Shown one piece after another: positions 1 to 7,094 of a stretch of DNA of 8,211 nucleotides. The notes below the pieces were generated by a model. That model worked only from the letters and a program-made list of their open reading frames with translations. It was not told the DNA's origin and made no database searches. The DNA lies in assembly GCA_021803885.1 (NCBI GenBank), contig JAJZKY010000174.1:1-8211 (forward strand), written 5' to 3'. This DNA comes from Planctomycetota bacterium (GTDB lineage Bacteria; Planctomycetota; Phycisphaerae; WQYP01; JAJZKY01). Position numbers and translations under genes: made by a program. Position 1 is the first letter of the stretch. Each line of letters starts with the position of its first letter.

Positions 1-5
1 AGTTC

Positions 6-24
6 AAAAACCCGCGATTTTCGC
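6..24 (-). terminator. Possible weak terminator of the tRNA-Pro transcript
   Basis: Read on the minus strand just past the tRNA 3' end, a short hairpin GCGA-AAA-TCGC is followed by GGG and then five T residues. The position is right for a tRNA terminator, but the stem is only four base pairs and the T run is short and separated from it by three G. This is a tentative call. Confidence 0.3.
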
Positions 25-26
25 AC

Positions 27-101
27 TCGGGGCGACAGGATTCGAACCTGCGACCTCTTGGTCCCGAACCAAGCGCTCTAGCCAAGCTGAGCTACGCCCC
101 G
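27..101 (-). tRNA. tRNA-Pro, anticodon CGG
   Basis: On the minus strand the sequence folds into a full cloverleaf of 75 nt. The acceptor stem is CGGGGCG paired with CGCCCCG, with seven Watson-Crick pairs and discriminator base A. The D arm has a GCTC/GAGC stem. The anticodon arm is CTTGG-TTCGGGA-CCAAG, which places CGG at positions 34-36, and the T arm is GCAGG-TTCGAAT-CCTGT. Anticodon CGG reads proline codon CCG, and the C1-G72 pair is typical of bacterial tRNA-Pro. The CCA end is not encoded: the bases after the discriminator are GTG, so a CCA-adding enzyme must supply it. It is transcribed away from all the protein genes in the window. Confidence 0.96.
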
Positions 102-114
102 TGGCCTGTAATTC

Positions 115-143
115 ATAGTATCCGAAAATTGTTAAAGCATCCA
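115..143 (-). promoter_or_regulatory. Candidate promoter for tRNA-Pro
   Basis: On the minus strand there is a -10-like hexamer TACTAT (115-120) and, 17 bases upstream, TGGATG (138-143), which matches the -35 consensus at only three positions. Transcription would start near base 108, about seven bases before the mature tRNA 5' end, which is a sensible leader length. Position is the best argument; the -35 box is poor. Confidence 0.3.
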
Positions 144-155
144 GCCCGTGGCTGG
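141..155. repeat. Inverted repeat CCAGCC-CGT-GGCTGG
   Basis: A perfect 6-bp inverted repeat with a 3-base centre lies in the divergent intergenic region. It overlaps the -35 side of the candidate tRNA promoter. Neither strand has a T run directly after it, so it is not a terminator. It could be an operator or chance. Confidence 0.4.
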
Positions 156-242
156 TATACAAAAACACGAGTATTATATTTTTCAGCATGGTATATTGAC
201 ATCAACCGTGCGGAAGGCAGGCTGCGTTCCTGAAATGATATG

Positions 243-261
243 TCGTGGAGCCAGGCCACGA
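243..261. repeat. Inverted repeat TCGTGG-N7-CCACGA
   Basis: A perfect 6-bp inverted repeat with a 7-base centre lies about 80 bases upstream of the candidate mtnP -10 box. Its symmetry and spacing resemble a dimeric regulator site, but a repeat of this size can occur by chance in a window of this length. No function is claimed. Confidence 0.35.
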
Positions 262-340
262 ACAGTTGTGGGGGAGAATGGCGAAACCATCCATCAGGCC
301 TCATAGCTACCGTTGTAGTTTTCTTGGAACTTGTTATTCA

Positions 341-349
341 TGGTATGAT
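341..349 (+). promoter_or_regulatory. Candidate extended -10 promoter of the mtnP operon
   Basis: TGG followed by TATGAT matches an extended -10 element (TGn plus a hexamer close to TATAAT). No good -35 box lies 16-18 bases upstream; TTCTTG (321-326) is the 17-base candidate and is weak, which is tolerated for extended -10 promoters. Transcription would begin near 356. That supports translation from the ATG at 405 and argues against the ATGs at 240 and 345. Confidence 0.4.
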
Positions 350-404
350 TCTAAGGATGGATTCTTATGAGGCGAAGAGCGATATTGCGTCTTGGACAAG
401 GTCG

Positions 405-1313
405 ATGAACGTGGAACAAACGCAACGTATCGGCATCATTGGCGGATCGGGACTTGGACAGCGGCTGCTCATGCCCGGTGAGGGGCGGGCGGTGGATATT
501 CAAACGCCCTTCGGCCCGCCGGCGGCAGCTCCAATTCTAGCCGATTGGAAGGGTATTCCGGTGGCCATTCTCGCCCGGCACGGGGCGGGGCATGTATTGA
601 ATCCCACACAGGTGCCGTACCGCGCCAATATTTATGCCTTAAAAATGCTCGGCTGCCGGTGGATTCTGGCTTCCGGCGCGGTGGGCAGCCTCAATGAGAA
701 TATACATCCCCGGCAACTGGTGCTGGTGGATCAGGCCATCGACCGCACGATGCACCGCGCATCAACTTTTTTCGATCAGGCGGCCGTGCATGTGGATTTC
801 TCGGAACCGGTATGCGAAAAACTGCGGAACCTTGTTTATGAGAGCCGCCAGGAATTAGTGGCCGATGCGGTGGTGCATCCGCGCGCCACGTATGTGTGCA
901 TGGAAGGGCCGGCGTTTTCCACGCGGGCGGAATCACGGTTGCACCGGAGCTGGGGCGGCGATTTAATCGGCATGACCCTGATGCCGGAAGCCAAGCTGGC
1001 ACGGGAAGCGGAAATCAGTTATGCGTCGATCGCACTGGTGACAGATTATGATGCCTGGAAACCACACCCGCAGGGGCAGGCCCCTGTAAAATTGATGCGG
1101 GAAATTCTCGATCATTTACAGGCGGCGTCAGAAAATGCCCTGCATCTGATGCGAGCGGCGCTGCCACGGATTTGGGAAGCCCGCAAGGAGGATTTCCCGG
1201 CCCAGCGGGCACTGGAATTGGCGCTCTTTACGGACAAGGCGAAAATCAGTTCCGAATCACGTCAGCGGCTTGAGACTCTATGGGGCAAATACTTTCATGG
1301 GGGCGACAGTTAA
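405..1313 (+). CDS. mtnP: S-methyl-5'-thioadenosine phosphorylase (MTAP/PNP family)
   Basis: The predicted cytoplasmic enzyme (302 aa) cleaves S-methyl-5'-thioadenosine with phosphate to adenine and 5-methylthioribose-1-phosphate, recycling a by-product of polyamine and SAM-dependent reactions. Family hallmarks are clear: IGIIGGSG (9-16), ARHG (57-60), YRANIYALK (72-80), EGPAFSTRAES (167-177), MT (190-191), PEAKLAREAEISYA (194-207) and TDYD (213-216). The two Asp of TDYD correspond to human MTAP D220 and D222, which select 6-aminopurines, so adenine-type substrates are more likely than guanosine or inosine. Phosphate contacts S15, R58 and T191 align with human T18, R60 and T197, but Gly91 stands where human has Thr93. 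I chose ATG 405 because it gives a normal family N-terminus (MNVEQTQRIGIIGG) downstream of a candidate promoter. ATG 357, with AAGG directly abutting it, and ATG 240 are in-frame alternatives. The C-terminal tail (about 255-302) is longer than in human MTAP. The stop overlaps the next start. Confidence 0.93.
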   Translation: MNVEQTQRIGIIGGSGLGQRLLMPGEGRAVDIQTPFGPPAAAPILADWKGIPVAILARHGAGHVLNPTQVPYRANIYALKMLGCRWILASGAVGSLNENIHPRQLVLVDQAIDRTMHRASTFFDQAAVHVDFSEPVCEKLRNLVYESRQELVADAVVHPRATYVCMEGPAFSTRAESRLHRSWGGDLIGMTLMPEAKLAREAEISYASIALVTDYDAWKPHPQGQAPVKLMREILDHLQAASENALHLMRAALPRIWEARKEDFPAQRALELALFTDKAKISSESRQRLETLWGKYFHGGDS

Positions 1314-4300
1314 TGGATCGCCATGCAGATTTTTTTACCGGGCTTATTGAACTGTGGCCTCATAAGCGTGTAACCGACAGTCGGACAGGCTTTCCACCAC
1401 ATTTCATTCCCTGGATCAACGGCTGGTTTCTGGCGACAGCCGTATATGCTGTTATCGTAGCGACGGGCTTTTCCCAGGTTGCTATGACCCTGCAGGCAGC
1501 ACCCGGGGTGCCCGTCAAAATTGTTACACCCGCAGAAGTCCAGCCCCCTCAGACAGGTGGATTTTCTCATATTCAGGTGGATGATTCCTTTGGCGCACGT
1601 GATCTGTTGCGCACGGCCGGGCGGTTGGTGGCCAGCGGGCATCTCACGCAGGCGGTGCGGACCTATCAGCATATTGCAGACCGATTTGGTGACAGCGTTA
1701 TAGCGCAAACTGACGGCACATACGAATCGGTGCATCAATATGTCTGGACACTTTTGCTCAATATCCCTGCGGTACGGCATGGATTGTATAACCAAATCTA
1801 TGGTTTGCGGGCCAGGCAAGTTATCGATCAGGCCCGTCGGTCCCATTCATTATTCCGGTTAACCCAGGCGTGTGAACGCTATTTTGCCACCAGCGCTGCG
1901 GCGGCAGGATTGCAATTTGTTGCCGCGCGACAATTTGAACGCGGACGTTTTGCACTGGCCGCAAGTCTGTGGCGACAACTGCTGGAGCATCCGGAGTTGC
2001 GGGGCCAAACCCCGTTGTTGCTGCACAATGCTGCTGTGGCAGCCTGGATGGCTGATGAAAGGAACTTAGCCGGGATACTCCTGCAACAACTGGCACATAC
2101 CGCACCGCAAGCCGTGGGCATAGTGGCCGGAAAAAAAGTTAATCTGCTGGCCGACGTGCGCAGAACGCTTCGTACCGCTCCGGTATATCCTGAACCGATG
2201 GCCACCGGAATGTGGCCGACGTTTGAGGGCAATTTCAGGCGCAATGGTGTTGCGGCACATGGGACGCTTCCCGCCGCCATCATGTGGACCAGACCCTTAC
2301 AGACTTTGGGTTCAACTCATAGCTCGAATTCCGCATCCATACAATATCAAAATGAACTACGGCAATTTCTCCCGGCTTTTGGTCTGACGATGGATCCGGC
2401 GACCGGAAAAACTACAGGTAATGTTCTTTTTTCTTTCCCGACCTATCGTCATGGTACGCTTTATCTGAATCTGCAGAATTGTATTAAAGCGGTGGATATC
2501 AACTCCGGCTATACGCTGTGGCGATATCCGCGCGGCCATCGTTCGACAAACAACGCCGCAGCTAATCTGGCGGTGTTAATTAGTGAATTGGATCATTATT
2601 CCTGCACCCTGGCGAACGGAGACCTTTACAGCGTCATTACACAACCCGGCTATGCGGGTCAGATTCCGACACAATTTGGCATGGCTTCCGCCGGACTTGA
2701 AATTGTTTGTCTCAACGCCGGGAGCGGTAAATTGATATGGCGGACGAAGGCGGCAAACCTGGTTGCCGACCAATCGGGCCGCAATATCTGGCCGGCCTGC
2801 ATTCCCATGGTTGCCCGCCATGCGGTGTTTGTAGTGCTCGTCGCCACGCAGCCGGGCAGCGGCATGAATGAACTCAGTGTGGCACGAATCAACGCCGCCA
2901 CCGGCAAAGCGCAGTGGACGCACTATGTATGTACCATCACCGGGCCCGCCTACGGCATCTCGCCGTTCAACAGCATTAACGTAATTCCGGCCATGGCGGA
3001 TCATACGCTTTATATCTCCACGGGATTGGGCGCGGATATGGCCGTCAATGCCAGTTCCGGACAGGTCCGATGGCTGCATATCAATCAGGTCGCCTTTACA
3101 CCATTTACCACGATGCAATATGGTATGGTCCGGCGGATTCCACCCTGGATCATCAATGCTCCCGTAGTGGCCGGCGCACGACTTATCACCCTGGACAATG
3201 GTTTTGGCGCCGCATCTAAAATCCATATCTACGATCGTCGTACCGGCAGCAAACTTCTGACGCTGCCGTGCCGTTCTTTTTATGATGCCAGGATGCTTCT
3301 GGGGGTGATCCATGATTATATGCTGTTGATGGGCAAGCGAATATGTGCGGTCAATATTATGACCGGAAAACAGGTTTGGACCAGCACGGTGATCCGAAAA
3401 TATGGCGATATATCCGGCCGTCCATTTCTAACCCGGCACCATCTGTATGTGCCGTTAAATACCGGCCTGCTGCTGATTAACACGCATCATGGCTCTGTGG
3501 ATACCATGGCTGAATGGCCCGCCGGAAAAGCGGATTCGGCCGGTAATCTGCTGATAACAGTCCATGAGGTGGTGGTGGTTAACGACCATACTGTTGCCGG
3601 TTATGCCCGCTGGAAGGACGCATTGGCCTATCTCACCAGTCGTATCCAGGCGCATCAAAAAAATCCAGAGCCGTATCTGACGCTGGCGGAAGTTGCATTT
3701 CGCTCCGACCACGATGTCCTGGCCCGGCGAATGCTTAGCCGGGCGGTAAACCTGGCCTTGCCCAACGCCTCCCGTCATGCCGGGATTGCGGATCGTATAT
3801 TTCGGGTGTGTATGACCCTGGCTACGGTCTGCAAACAAAAATCCCAAACCGCGGCGGAACTTTTTTATCTGCAAAAAGCCAGCGCCATAGCGCACTTACC
3901 ACGGCAACAGGTCCAGTGGCGGATGGCCATGGTGCATGGTTATCTTTTGCAAAGCCATCCGCGTGCGGCCCTGAGACTTTTGGAACAGATTCTGGCTCAT
4001 GCGTCTTTGCGTGCTGCACCGATACAGCATCGTGGTGTCATTCTGGCGGCCTCGACGGCAGCCCAAGCTATGATTCAGACGGATATTATCGGCAAATTCG
4101 GCCTGTCCGTTTATACCCCCTGGGAAACACGGGCGCAGGAACTCCTGGCACAAGCCCGTACCACCCAGGCCCAAAAACCTCTGGAAAAAATTGTTCTGCA
4201 ATATCCCAACAGTGTTGCCGCCTGGCGGGCTGCCCGGCTGTTAGCCGGGGTTTTTGCCAGCGGCCATCACTGGGCCAAATCTTATGATATGCTGCTGTGG

Positions 4301-5941
4301 TCCCGCGATGCGAGTCCTGCGGGTCAATCTGTTCAGGCGTGGCAAATATCGGGGCGATGTACCGCACTGGTCCATCTGCACCACTGGAATCAGGCACTGG
4401 TGCTGGCGCAGCGCGGGGCGGAGCGTTTTGCCAATTACCATTGGACCGAAAGCCAAAAATGGACCTTCGCACAATATGCGCGGCATATACAACAAGCGGC
4501 TCCACCGGGAGCCTTGAATCGGAGATCTCTATTTAACGCCCATGTCGGATCGTCGCTTACAGTGTCCGGCGCCATACCCGGCACACTGTTGCAACCGCTG
4601 GAAAATACACCCCGTTTTCGGCGTTATTATTTATTTTTAACAGGGCAAAAGACTACCGGTGGCTACCGGATTTCAGCCCGGAGCAGCGGCGATCTGAAAC
4701 TGCTTTGGACCATGGTGATACCCGGTGCCAATCGTGTGTTGTTACTTGGATATTGGGACAATCTGGCTTTATTAGCCACCACCAATCATATACTGGCGGT
4801 CCATACGCGCACGGGCCGGCCAGCTTGGACAGATTCTCTTCTGACCACCGCCGGCCAGAAACGATTTCTGACCCCGCCAGCCCAGGCTCTCGCGCCCGGA
4901 ATGCGGCGGATGGTTATGATCCAGAATGGAATTATGATCAATGGTGGTTTTCCCGGCTACAACATCATTGAGCCGCAACTTGCGGCTCAATGGCGCACCA
5001 CTTTCGTGGCGCGTTGGCTGGGGGCGACGACTTATCATTTCATTAAGCTCCTGCCTGATGGACTGGTGGTAGTGGGCCACGGTGAACTACTGCTTTACAA
5101 TCCGCGCACCGGCAAACCTCTGTGGAAACATCCCGTGGTACTGCGGAAATATGGAAGCATTTCGCTGGTACGGCAGGCCCGTGATTATCTGGCTGTCGCC
5201 ATGCGCTGGCCCATTGCCCACGTGGTATTGATCCATCAGCGCACCGGACGGATAGCTGGAGTTTTACCAACCGATTCGACGACTCGTTTTTATTGGATGC
5301 AGGCCGATCCCGCGGGACGTCTGCTGCTTTGCGGTCAGCGCGGCGCGGCCATGTTTGATCCCGCCATCAGCATGTCCGCGCCAATATGGAGCCGCAATAA
5401 TATGCATGATTCTTTTCCTACGGCGGCCAGTTTAAGTGTCGATGGGCTGATTGTTCCCAGCGCCACCGGTATGCTATGTCTGGATGTCACCAACGGTGCC
5501 ATAAGATGGAACCAGCCGGGCCTTAACGCTAGCCTTACCTCCAGCGGAATACTCTGGATGCAAACCGCGTTGAACGGCAACACGCTGGTGATGCTGACCC
5601 CACGTAATATCATGGCCATTGTGACAGACACAGGAAATATTGCATGGAAGGCTGAATTTGTCAGGCAATCGCGACCGCCGTTAACATCCGCTCAAATCGG
5701 CGATCCCGATATTGTCGCTCTGGCCCAGGGACCAATAGGCCCCACCGGAAATGTCATGCATCTGTATGTGATGAATCAGAAAGACCGGCAGGGGCGTCTG
5801 GACAACGGTTCCATGGTATTGGATCAACAAATTATGACCTCCCGGCAAAATACCGAAGCGCCGGAGGTGGAGTCCTGGCTTTTAGTCAACGGTGGAATTT
5901 TATTGCAAGTCCATGGCGTCATATTCTATTGTCACGCATAA
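1313..5941 (+). CDS. Giant TPR / double PQQ-like beta-propeller envelope protein
   Basis: 1542 aa. After a roughly 32-residue N-terminal region there is one hydrophobic segment (about 34-57, WINGWFLATAVYAVIVATGF core), either a membrane anchor or an atypical signal peptide, so most of the protein should lie outside the cytoplasm. Residues about 93-230 form the helical repeat module typical of planctomycetal PQQ proteins (ARDLLRTAGRLVASGHLTQA to RYFATSAAAAGLQF). WPTFEGN (301-307) opens propeller 1 (about 300-760), with blade motifs AVDINSGYTLW (393), CLNAGSGKLIW (467), RINAATGKAQW (525), AVNASSGQVRW (577) and AVNIMTGKQVW (680). A TPR-like helical region follows (about 762-1056), then propeller 2 (about 1112-1541) with AVHTRTGRPAW (1163), LYNPRTGKPLW (1261), CLDVTNGAIRW (1389) and AIVTDTGNIAW (1435). 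The folds are BamB-like or PQQ-dehydrogenase-like; I see no catalytic residues or heme motif, so a scaffold or binding role is likelier than dehydrogenase activity. The start overlaps the mtnP stop (TAATG) behind a G-rich stretch at 1299-1305. ATG 1280 is an alternative. Confidence 0.88.
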   Translation: MDRHADFFTGLIELWPHKRVTDSRTGFPPHFIPWINGWFLATAVYAVIVATGFSQVAMTLQAAPGVPVKIVTPAEVQPPQTGGFSHIQVDDSFGARDLLRTAGRLVASGHLTQAVRTYQHIADRFGDSVIAQTDGTYESVHQYVWTLLLNIPAVRHGLYNQIYGLRARQVIDQARRSHSLFRLTQACERYFATSAAAAGLQFVAARQFERGRFALAASLWRQLLEHPELRGQTPLLLHNAAVAAWMADERNLAGILLQQLAHTAPQAVGIVAGKKVNLLADVRRTLRTAPVYPEPMATGMWPTFEGNFRRNGVAAHGTLPAAIMWTRPLQTLGSTHSSNSASIQYQNELRQFLPAFGLTMDPATGKTTGNVLFSFPTYRHGTLYLNLQNCIKAVDINSGYTLWRYPRGHRSTNNAAANLAVLISELDHYSCTLANGDLYSVITQPGYAGQIPTQFGMASAGLEIVCLNAGSGKLIWRTKAANLVADQSGRNIWPACIPMVARHAVFVVLVATQPGSGMNELSVARINAATGKAQWTHYVCTITGPAYGISPFNSINVIPAMADHTLYISTGLGADMAVNASSGQVRWLHINQVAFTPFTTMQYGMVRRIPPWIINAPVVAGARLITLDNGFGAASKIHIYDRRTGSKLLTLPCRSFYDARMLLGVIHDYMLLMGKRICAVNIMTGKQVWTSTVIRKYGDISGRPFLTRHHLYVPLNTGLLLINTHHGSVDTMAEWPAGKADSAGNLLITVHEVVVVNDHTVAGYARWKDALAYLTSRIQAHQKNPEPYLTLAEVAFRSDHDVLARRMLSRAVNLALPNASRHAGIADRIFRVCMTLATVCKQKSQTAAELFYLQKASAIAHLPRQQVQWRMAMVHGYLLQSHPRAALRLLEQILAHASLRAAPIQHRGVILAASTAAQAMIQTDIIGKFGLSVYTPWETRAQELLAQARTTQAQKPLEKIVLQYPNSVAAWRAARLLAGVFASGHHWAKSYDMLLWSRDASPAGQSVQAWQISGRCTALVHLHHWNQALVLAQRGAERFANYHWTESQKWTFAQYARHIQQAAPPGALNRRSLFNAHVGSSLTVSGAIPGTLLQPLENTPRFRRYYLFLTGQKTTGGYRISARSSGDLKLLWTMVIPGANRVLLLGYWDNLALLATTNHILAVHTRTGRPAWTDSLLTTAGQKRFLTPPAQALAPGMRRMVMIQNGIMINGGFPGYNIIEPQLAAQWRTTFVARWLGATTYHFIKLLPDGLVVVGHGELLLYNPRTGKPLWKHPVVLRKYGSISLVRQARDYLAVAMRWPIAHVVLIHQRTGRIAGVLPTDSTTRFYWMQADPAGRLLLCGQRGAAMFDPAISMSAPIWSRNNMHDSFPTAASLSVDGLIVPSATGMLCLDVTNGAIRWNQPGLNASLTSSGILWMQTALNGNTLVMLTPRNIMAIVTDTGNIAWKAEFVRQSRPPLTSAQIGDPDIVALAQGPIGPTGNVMHLYVMNQKDRQGRLDNGSMVLDQQIMTSRQNTEAPEVESWLLVNGGILLQVHGVIFYCHA
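4966..4992. repeat. Perfect 12-bp inverted repeat inside the propeller gene
   Basis: CATTGAGCCGCA and its exact reverse complement TGCGGCTCAATG are separated by three bases. In the mRNA this would be a strong hairpin. It encodes residues around IIEPQLAAQW in the second propeller. No T run follows. A second, imperfect hairpin lies directly after it (about 4993-5012, core CCAC-TTTC-GTGG). Confidence 0.8.
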
Positions 5942-5987
5942 TAAGGGTTTGGCCACACCGGACCTCGGTTGAAGACAGGCGGTATAG

Positions 5988-5994
5988 TGAGGAG
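5988..5994 (+). promoter_or_regulatory. Shine-Dalgarno site that decides the start of the membrane-protein gene
   Basis: TGAGGAG ends four bases before ATG 5999 and is the clearest Shine-Dalgarno sequence in the window. It favours ATG 5999 over the in-frame TTG at 5969, which has no comparable site. GTG 6002, directly after the ATG, would have a spacing of seven bases and is a minor alternative. Confidence 0.6.
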
Positions 5995-5998
5995 TTTA

Positions 5999-7018
5999 AT
6001 GGTGACGGATAATACAGTGCAGACGATGCAGGCGGATGAACAGGCCCCTTTTTCTGTGCGGCATCAGGTGCTGTCTGGATTTATACGGCAGAGCCGATAT
6101 GTAGCCGCCTGTATTGTCGTGGGGATATTTTTCCTTTTTCTGGCTGGAAAAACAATTCCTTCTCCCAATATGGATGGAACTCGCTCTCTGGCCGCGGGTC
6201 CGGCGATCTCGTTGGTGGCGGAATTAGCCATGCTTGGCGGCCTGATTGTGGCGATGATCCTTGGCACCTTGCTGACTTGGCCGGATGCTCCGCATACCGG
6301 ACTATTTGTCTCTTCGGTGGGGCTGATTTTTCTGGCCTGCCACTGGGGTTCTATTACGCTGCTGCTGGCGTTACGCCATGCCGATTTAGCGGCGGCCTAT
6401 CACACCATGGCCTTGCAAAATATCTTTTGGTTATTTTATATTCTGCTGGGAGAAGCGCTCTCCCGCGGCACTTATGAATTTATTGGTTCGCGAAATTGGC
6501 CGCGATATCTTGGTCTACCCTGGCCCATTACATCTACGACCACTGATTTTGCTGCCGCCTATCCTTCATTCGCCGGCATTCTGGCGGCAGAGAATCCCCT
6601 TCCGCGTCAGAGCGTCGGTACGCGTGTTGGACAGAATATGCTGGCTTTTGGAGTAACACTTATCATAGCGGTGATATTGCTGTTTCTATTGTTGAAGTCT
6701 CAGCAACCGGGACAGGCTATTTTCGCCTGTTCCGTCGCGTTCGCCGTCGGCGCTTTCCTAAGCGCCGCCTTCATACCGCAAGCTGCGGCCTGGGTTCTCT
6801 GGATTACACCGCCTTGTATTGCCGCCGCCGGTGGAATTCTGGCCCCCCATTTTCCACAGCCCTACCCCGCCCATGCGAGCTTCTTTCTGGTGCGGACTTT
6901 ACCTATTTATTACAGCTCCGCCGGGCTGGCTGGAGCCATTGTCGGCTATTATGCGGCGGTGCGTATGCATGGCCGCCGGGTCCTGGATATTCCCAATGCC
7001 GTCGCCACGACTACATAA
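5999..7018 (+). CDS. Polytopic membrane protein of unknown function, about 8 TM helices
   Basis: I do not recognise a family for this 339-aa protein. It begins with about 30 polar residues, then has hydrophobic segments at roughly 34-50, 68-93, 101-124, 133-153, 213-232, 239-259, 262-282 and 302-322. That predicts two groups of four helices joined by a soluble loop of about 60 residues (154-212, rich in Trp, Pro and Thr). The even helix count would put both ends on the same side. The basic stretches RQSR (30-33) near the N-terminus and RMHGRR (322-327) at the C-terminus suggest that side is the cytoplasm. Possible polar or metal-binding residues near the membrane include H115, H127 and H135, but no catalytic motif is evident. 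It follows the propeller gene by 57 bases with no terminator and precedes a heme-motif sensor kinase, so co-expression with envelope partners is plausible. The start rests on the Shine-Dalgarno site at 5988-5994. Confidence 0.82.
   Translation: MVTDNTVQTMQADEQAPFSVRHQVLSGFIRQSRYVAACIVVGIFFLFLAGKTIPSPNMDGTRSLAAGPAISLVAELAMLGGLIVAMILGTLLTWPDAPHTGLFVSSVGLIFLACHWGSITLLLALRHADLAAAYHTMALQNIFWLFYILLGEALSRGTYEFIGSRNWPRYLGLPWPITSTTTDFAAAYPSFAGILAAENPLPRQSVGTRVGQNMLAFGVTLIIAVILLFLLLKSQQPGQAIFACSVAFAVGAFLSAAFIPQAAAWVLWITPPCIAAAGGILAPHFPQPYPAHASFFLVRTLPIYYSSAGLAGAIVGYYAAVRMHGRRVLDIPNAVATTT
6748..6767. repeat. 8-bp inverted repeat with 4-base loop inside the membrane-protein gene
   Basis: CGGCGCTT and AAGCGCCG flank the loop TCCT. 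The hairpin lies within the coding sequence, in the helix around residues 250-257, and no T run follows. A repeat this short in GC-rich coding DNA may well be chance. Confidence 0.5.
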
Positions 7019-7040
7019 TGACCGGTGGCGGAAACCGGCT

Positions 7041-7069
7041 TTGATCCGGTATATGGGCGGAGATATTAG
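7041..7069 (+). promoter_or_regulatory. Candidate promoter for the sensor kinase gene
   Basis: TTGATC (7041-7046) and TATTAG (7064-7069) are separated by 17 bases, and each matches four of six positions of the sigma-70-type consensus. Transcription would start near 7076, leaving a short leader that still contains the purine-rich ribosome binding sequence GGAAGAG (7078-7084). A 5-bp inverted repeat, ACCGG-CTTTGAT-CCGGT (7034-7050), overlaps the -35 box and could be an operator. This would let the kinase be expressed apart from the upstream genes. Confidence 0.35.
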
Positions 7070-7094
7070 AAAATAATGGAAGAGAATCCTAGCC

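Larger units (their letters stand above)
102..404. other. Divergent intergenic region between tRNA-Pro and mtnP
   Basis: About 300 bases separate the minus-strand tRNA from the chosen start of the phosphorylase gene. I see no convincing small gene here. The reading frame of the phosphorylase is open upstream to an ATG at 240, but the extra residues resemble no phosphorylase N-terminus. The region holds candidate promoters for both directions and two short inverted repeats (141-155 and 243-261), listed separately. No riboswitch fold is recognisable by eye. Confidence 0.6.

Noticed and set aside
141..155. Inverted repeat considered as a terminator
   Set aside because: No T run follows directly on either strand and it sits upstream of both flanking genes, where no terminator is needed.
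196..201. Perfect -35 consensus TTGACA upstream of mtnP
   Set aside because: No -10-like hexamer lies at 16-18 bases downstream (the 17-base position reads AGGCTG), so it does not form a recognisable promoter.
1310..1846. Open frame of 178 codons on the minus strand
   Set aside because: It is antisense to the N-terminal part of the propeller protein, which matches a known planctomycetal family there. No supporting motif or ribosome binding site.
2576..3313. Long open frame of 245 codons on the minus strand
   Set aside because: It lies antisense to propeller 1, whose frame carries clear repeated blade motifs. The antisense translation resembles nothing and is explained as a shadow of codon bias.
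1313..5941. Propeller protein considered as a PQQ-dependent alcohol or glucose dehydrogenase
   Set aside because: Two propellers are split by helical repeats, there is no CxxCH heme domain, and I see none of the paired active-site features of those enzymes. BamB-like or scaffold propellers fit better.
5956..5998. Gap between the propeller gene and the membrane-protein gene examined for a terminator
   Set aside because: Only a 4-bp inverted repeat (ACCG-GACCT-CGGT, 5957-5969) without a T run is present, so read-through is more likely.
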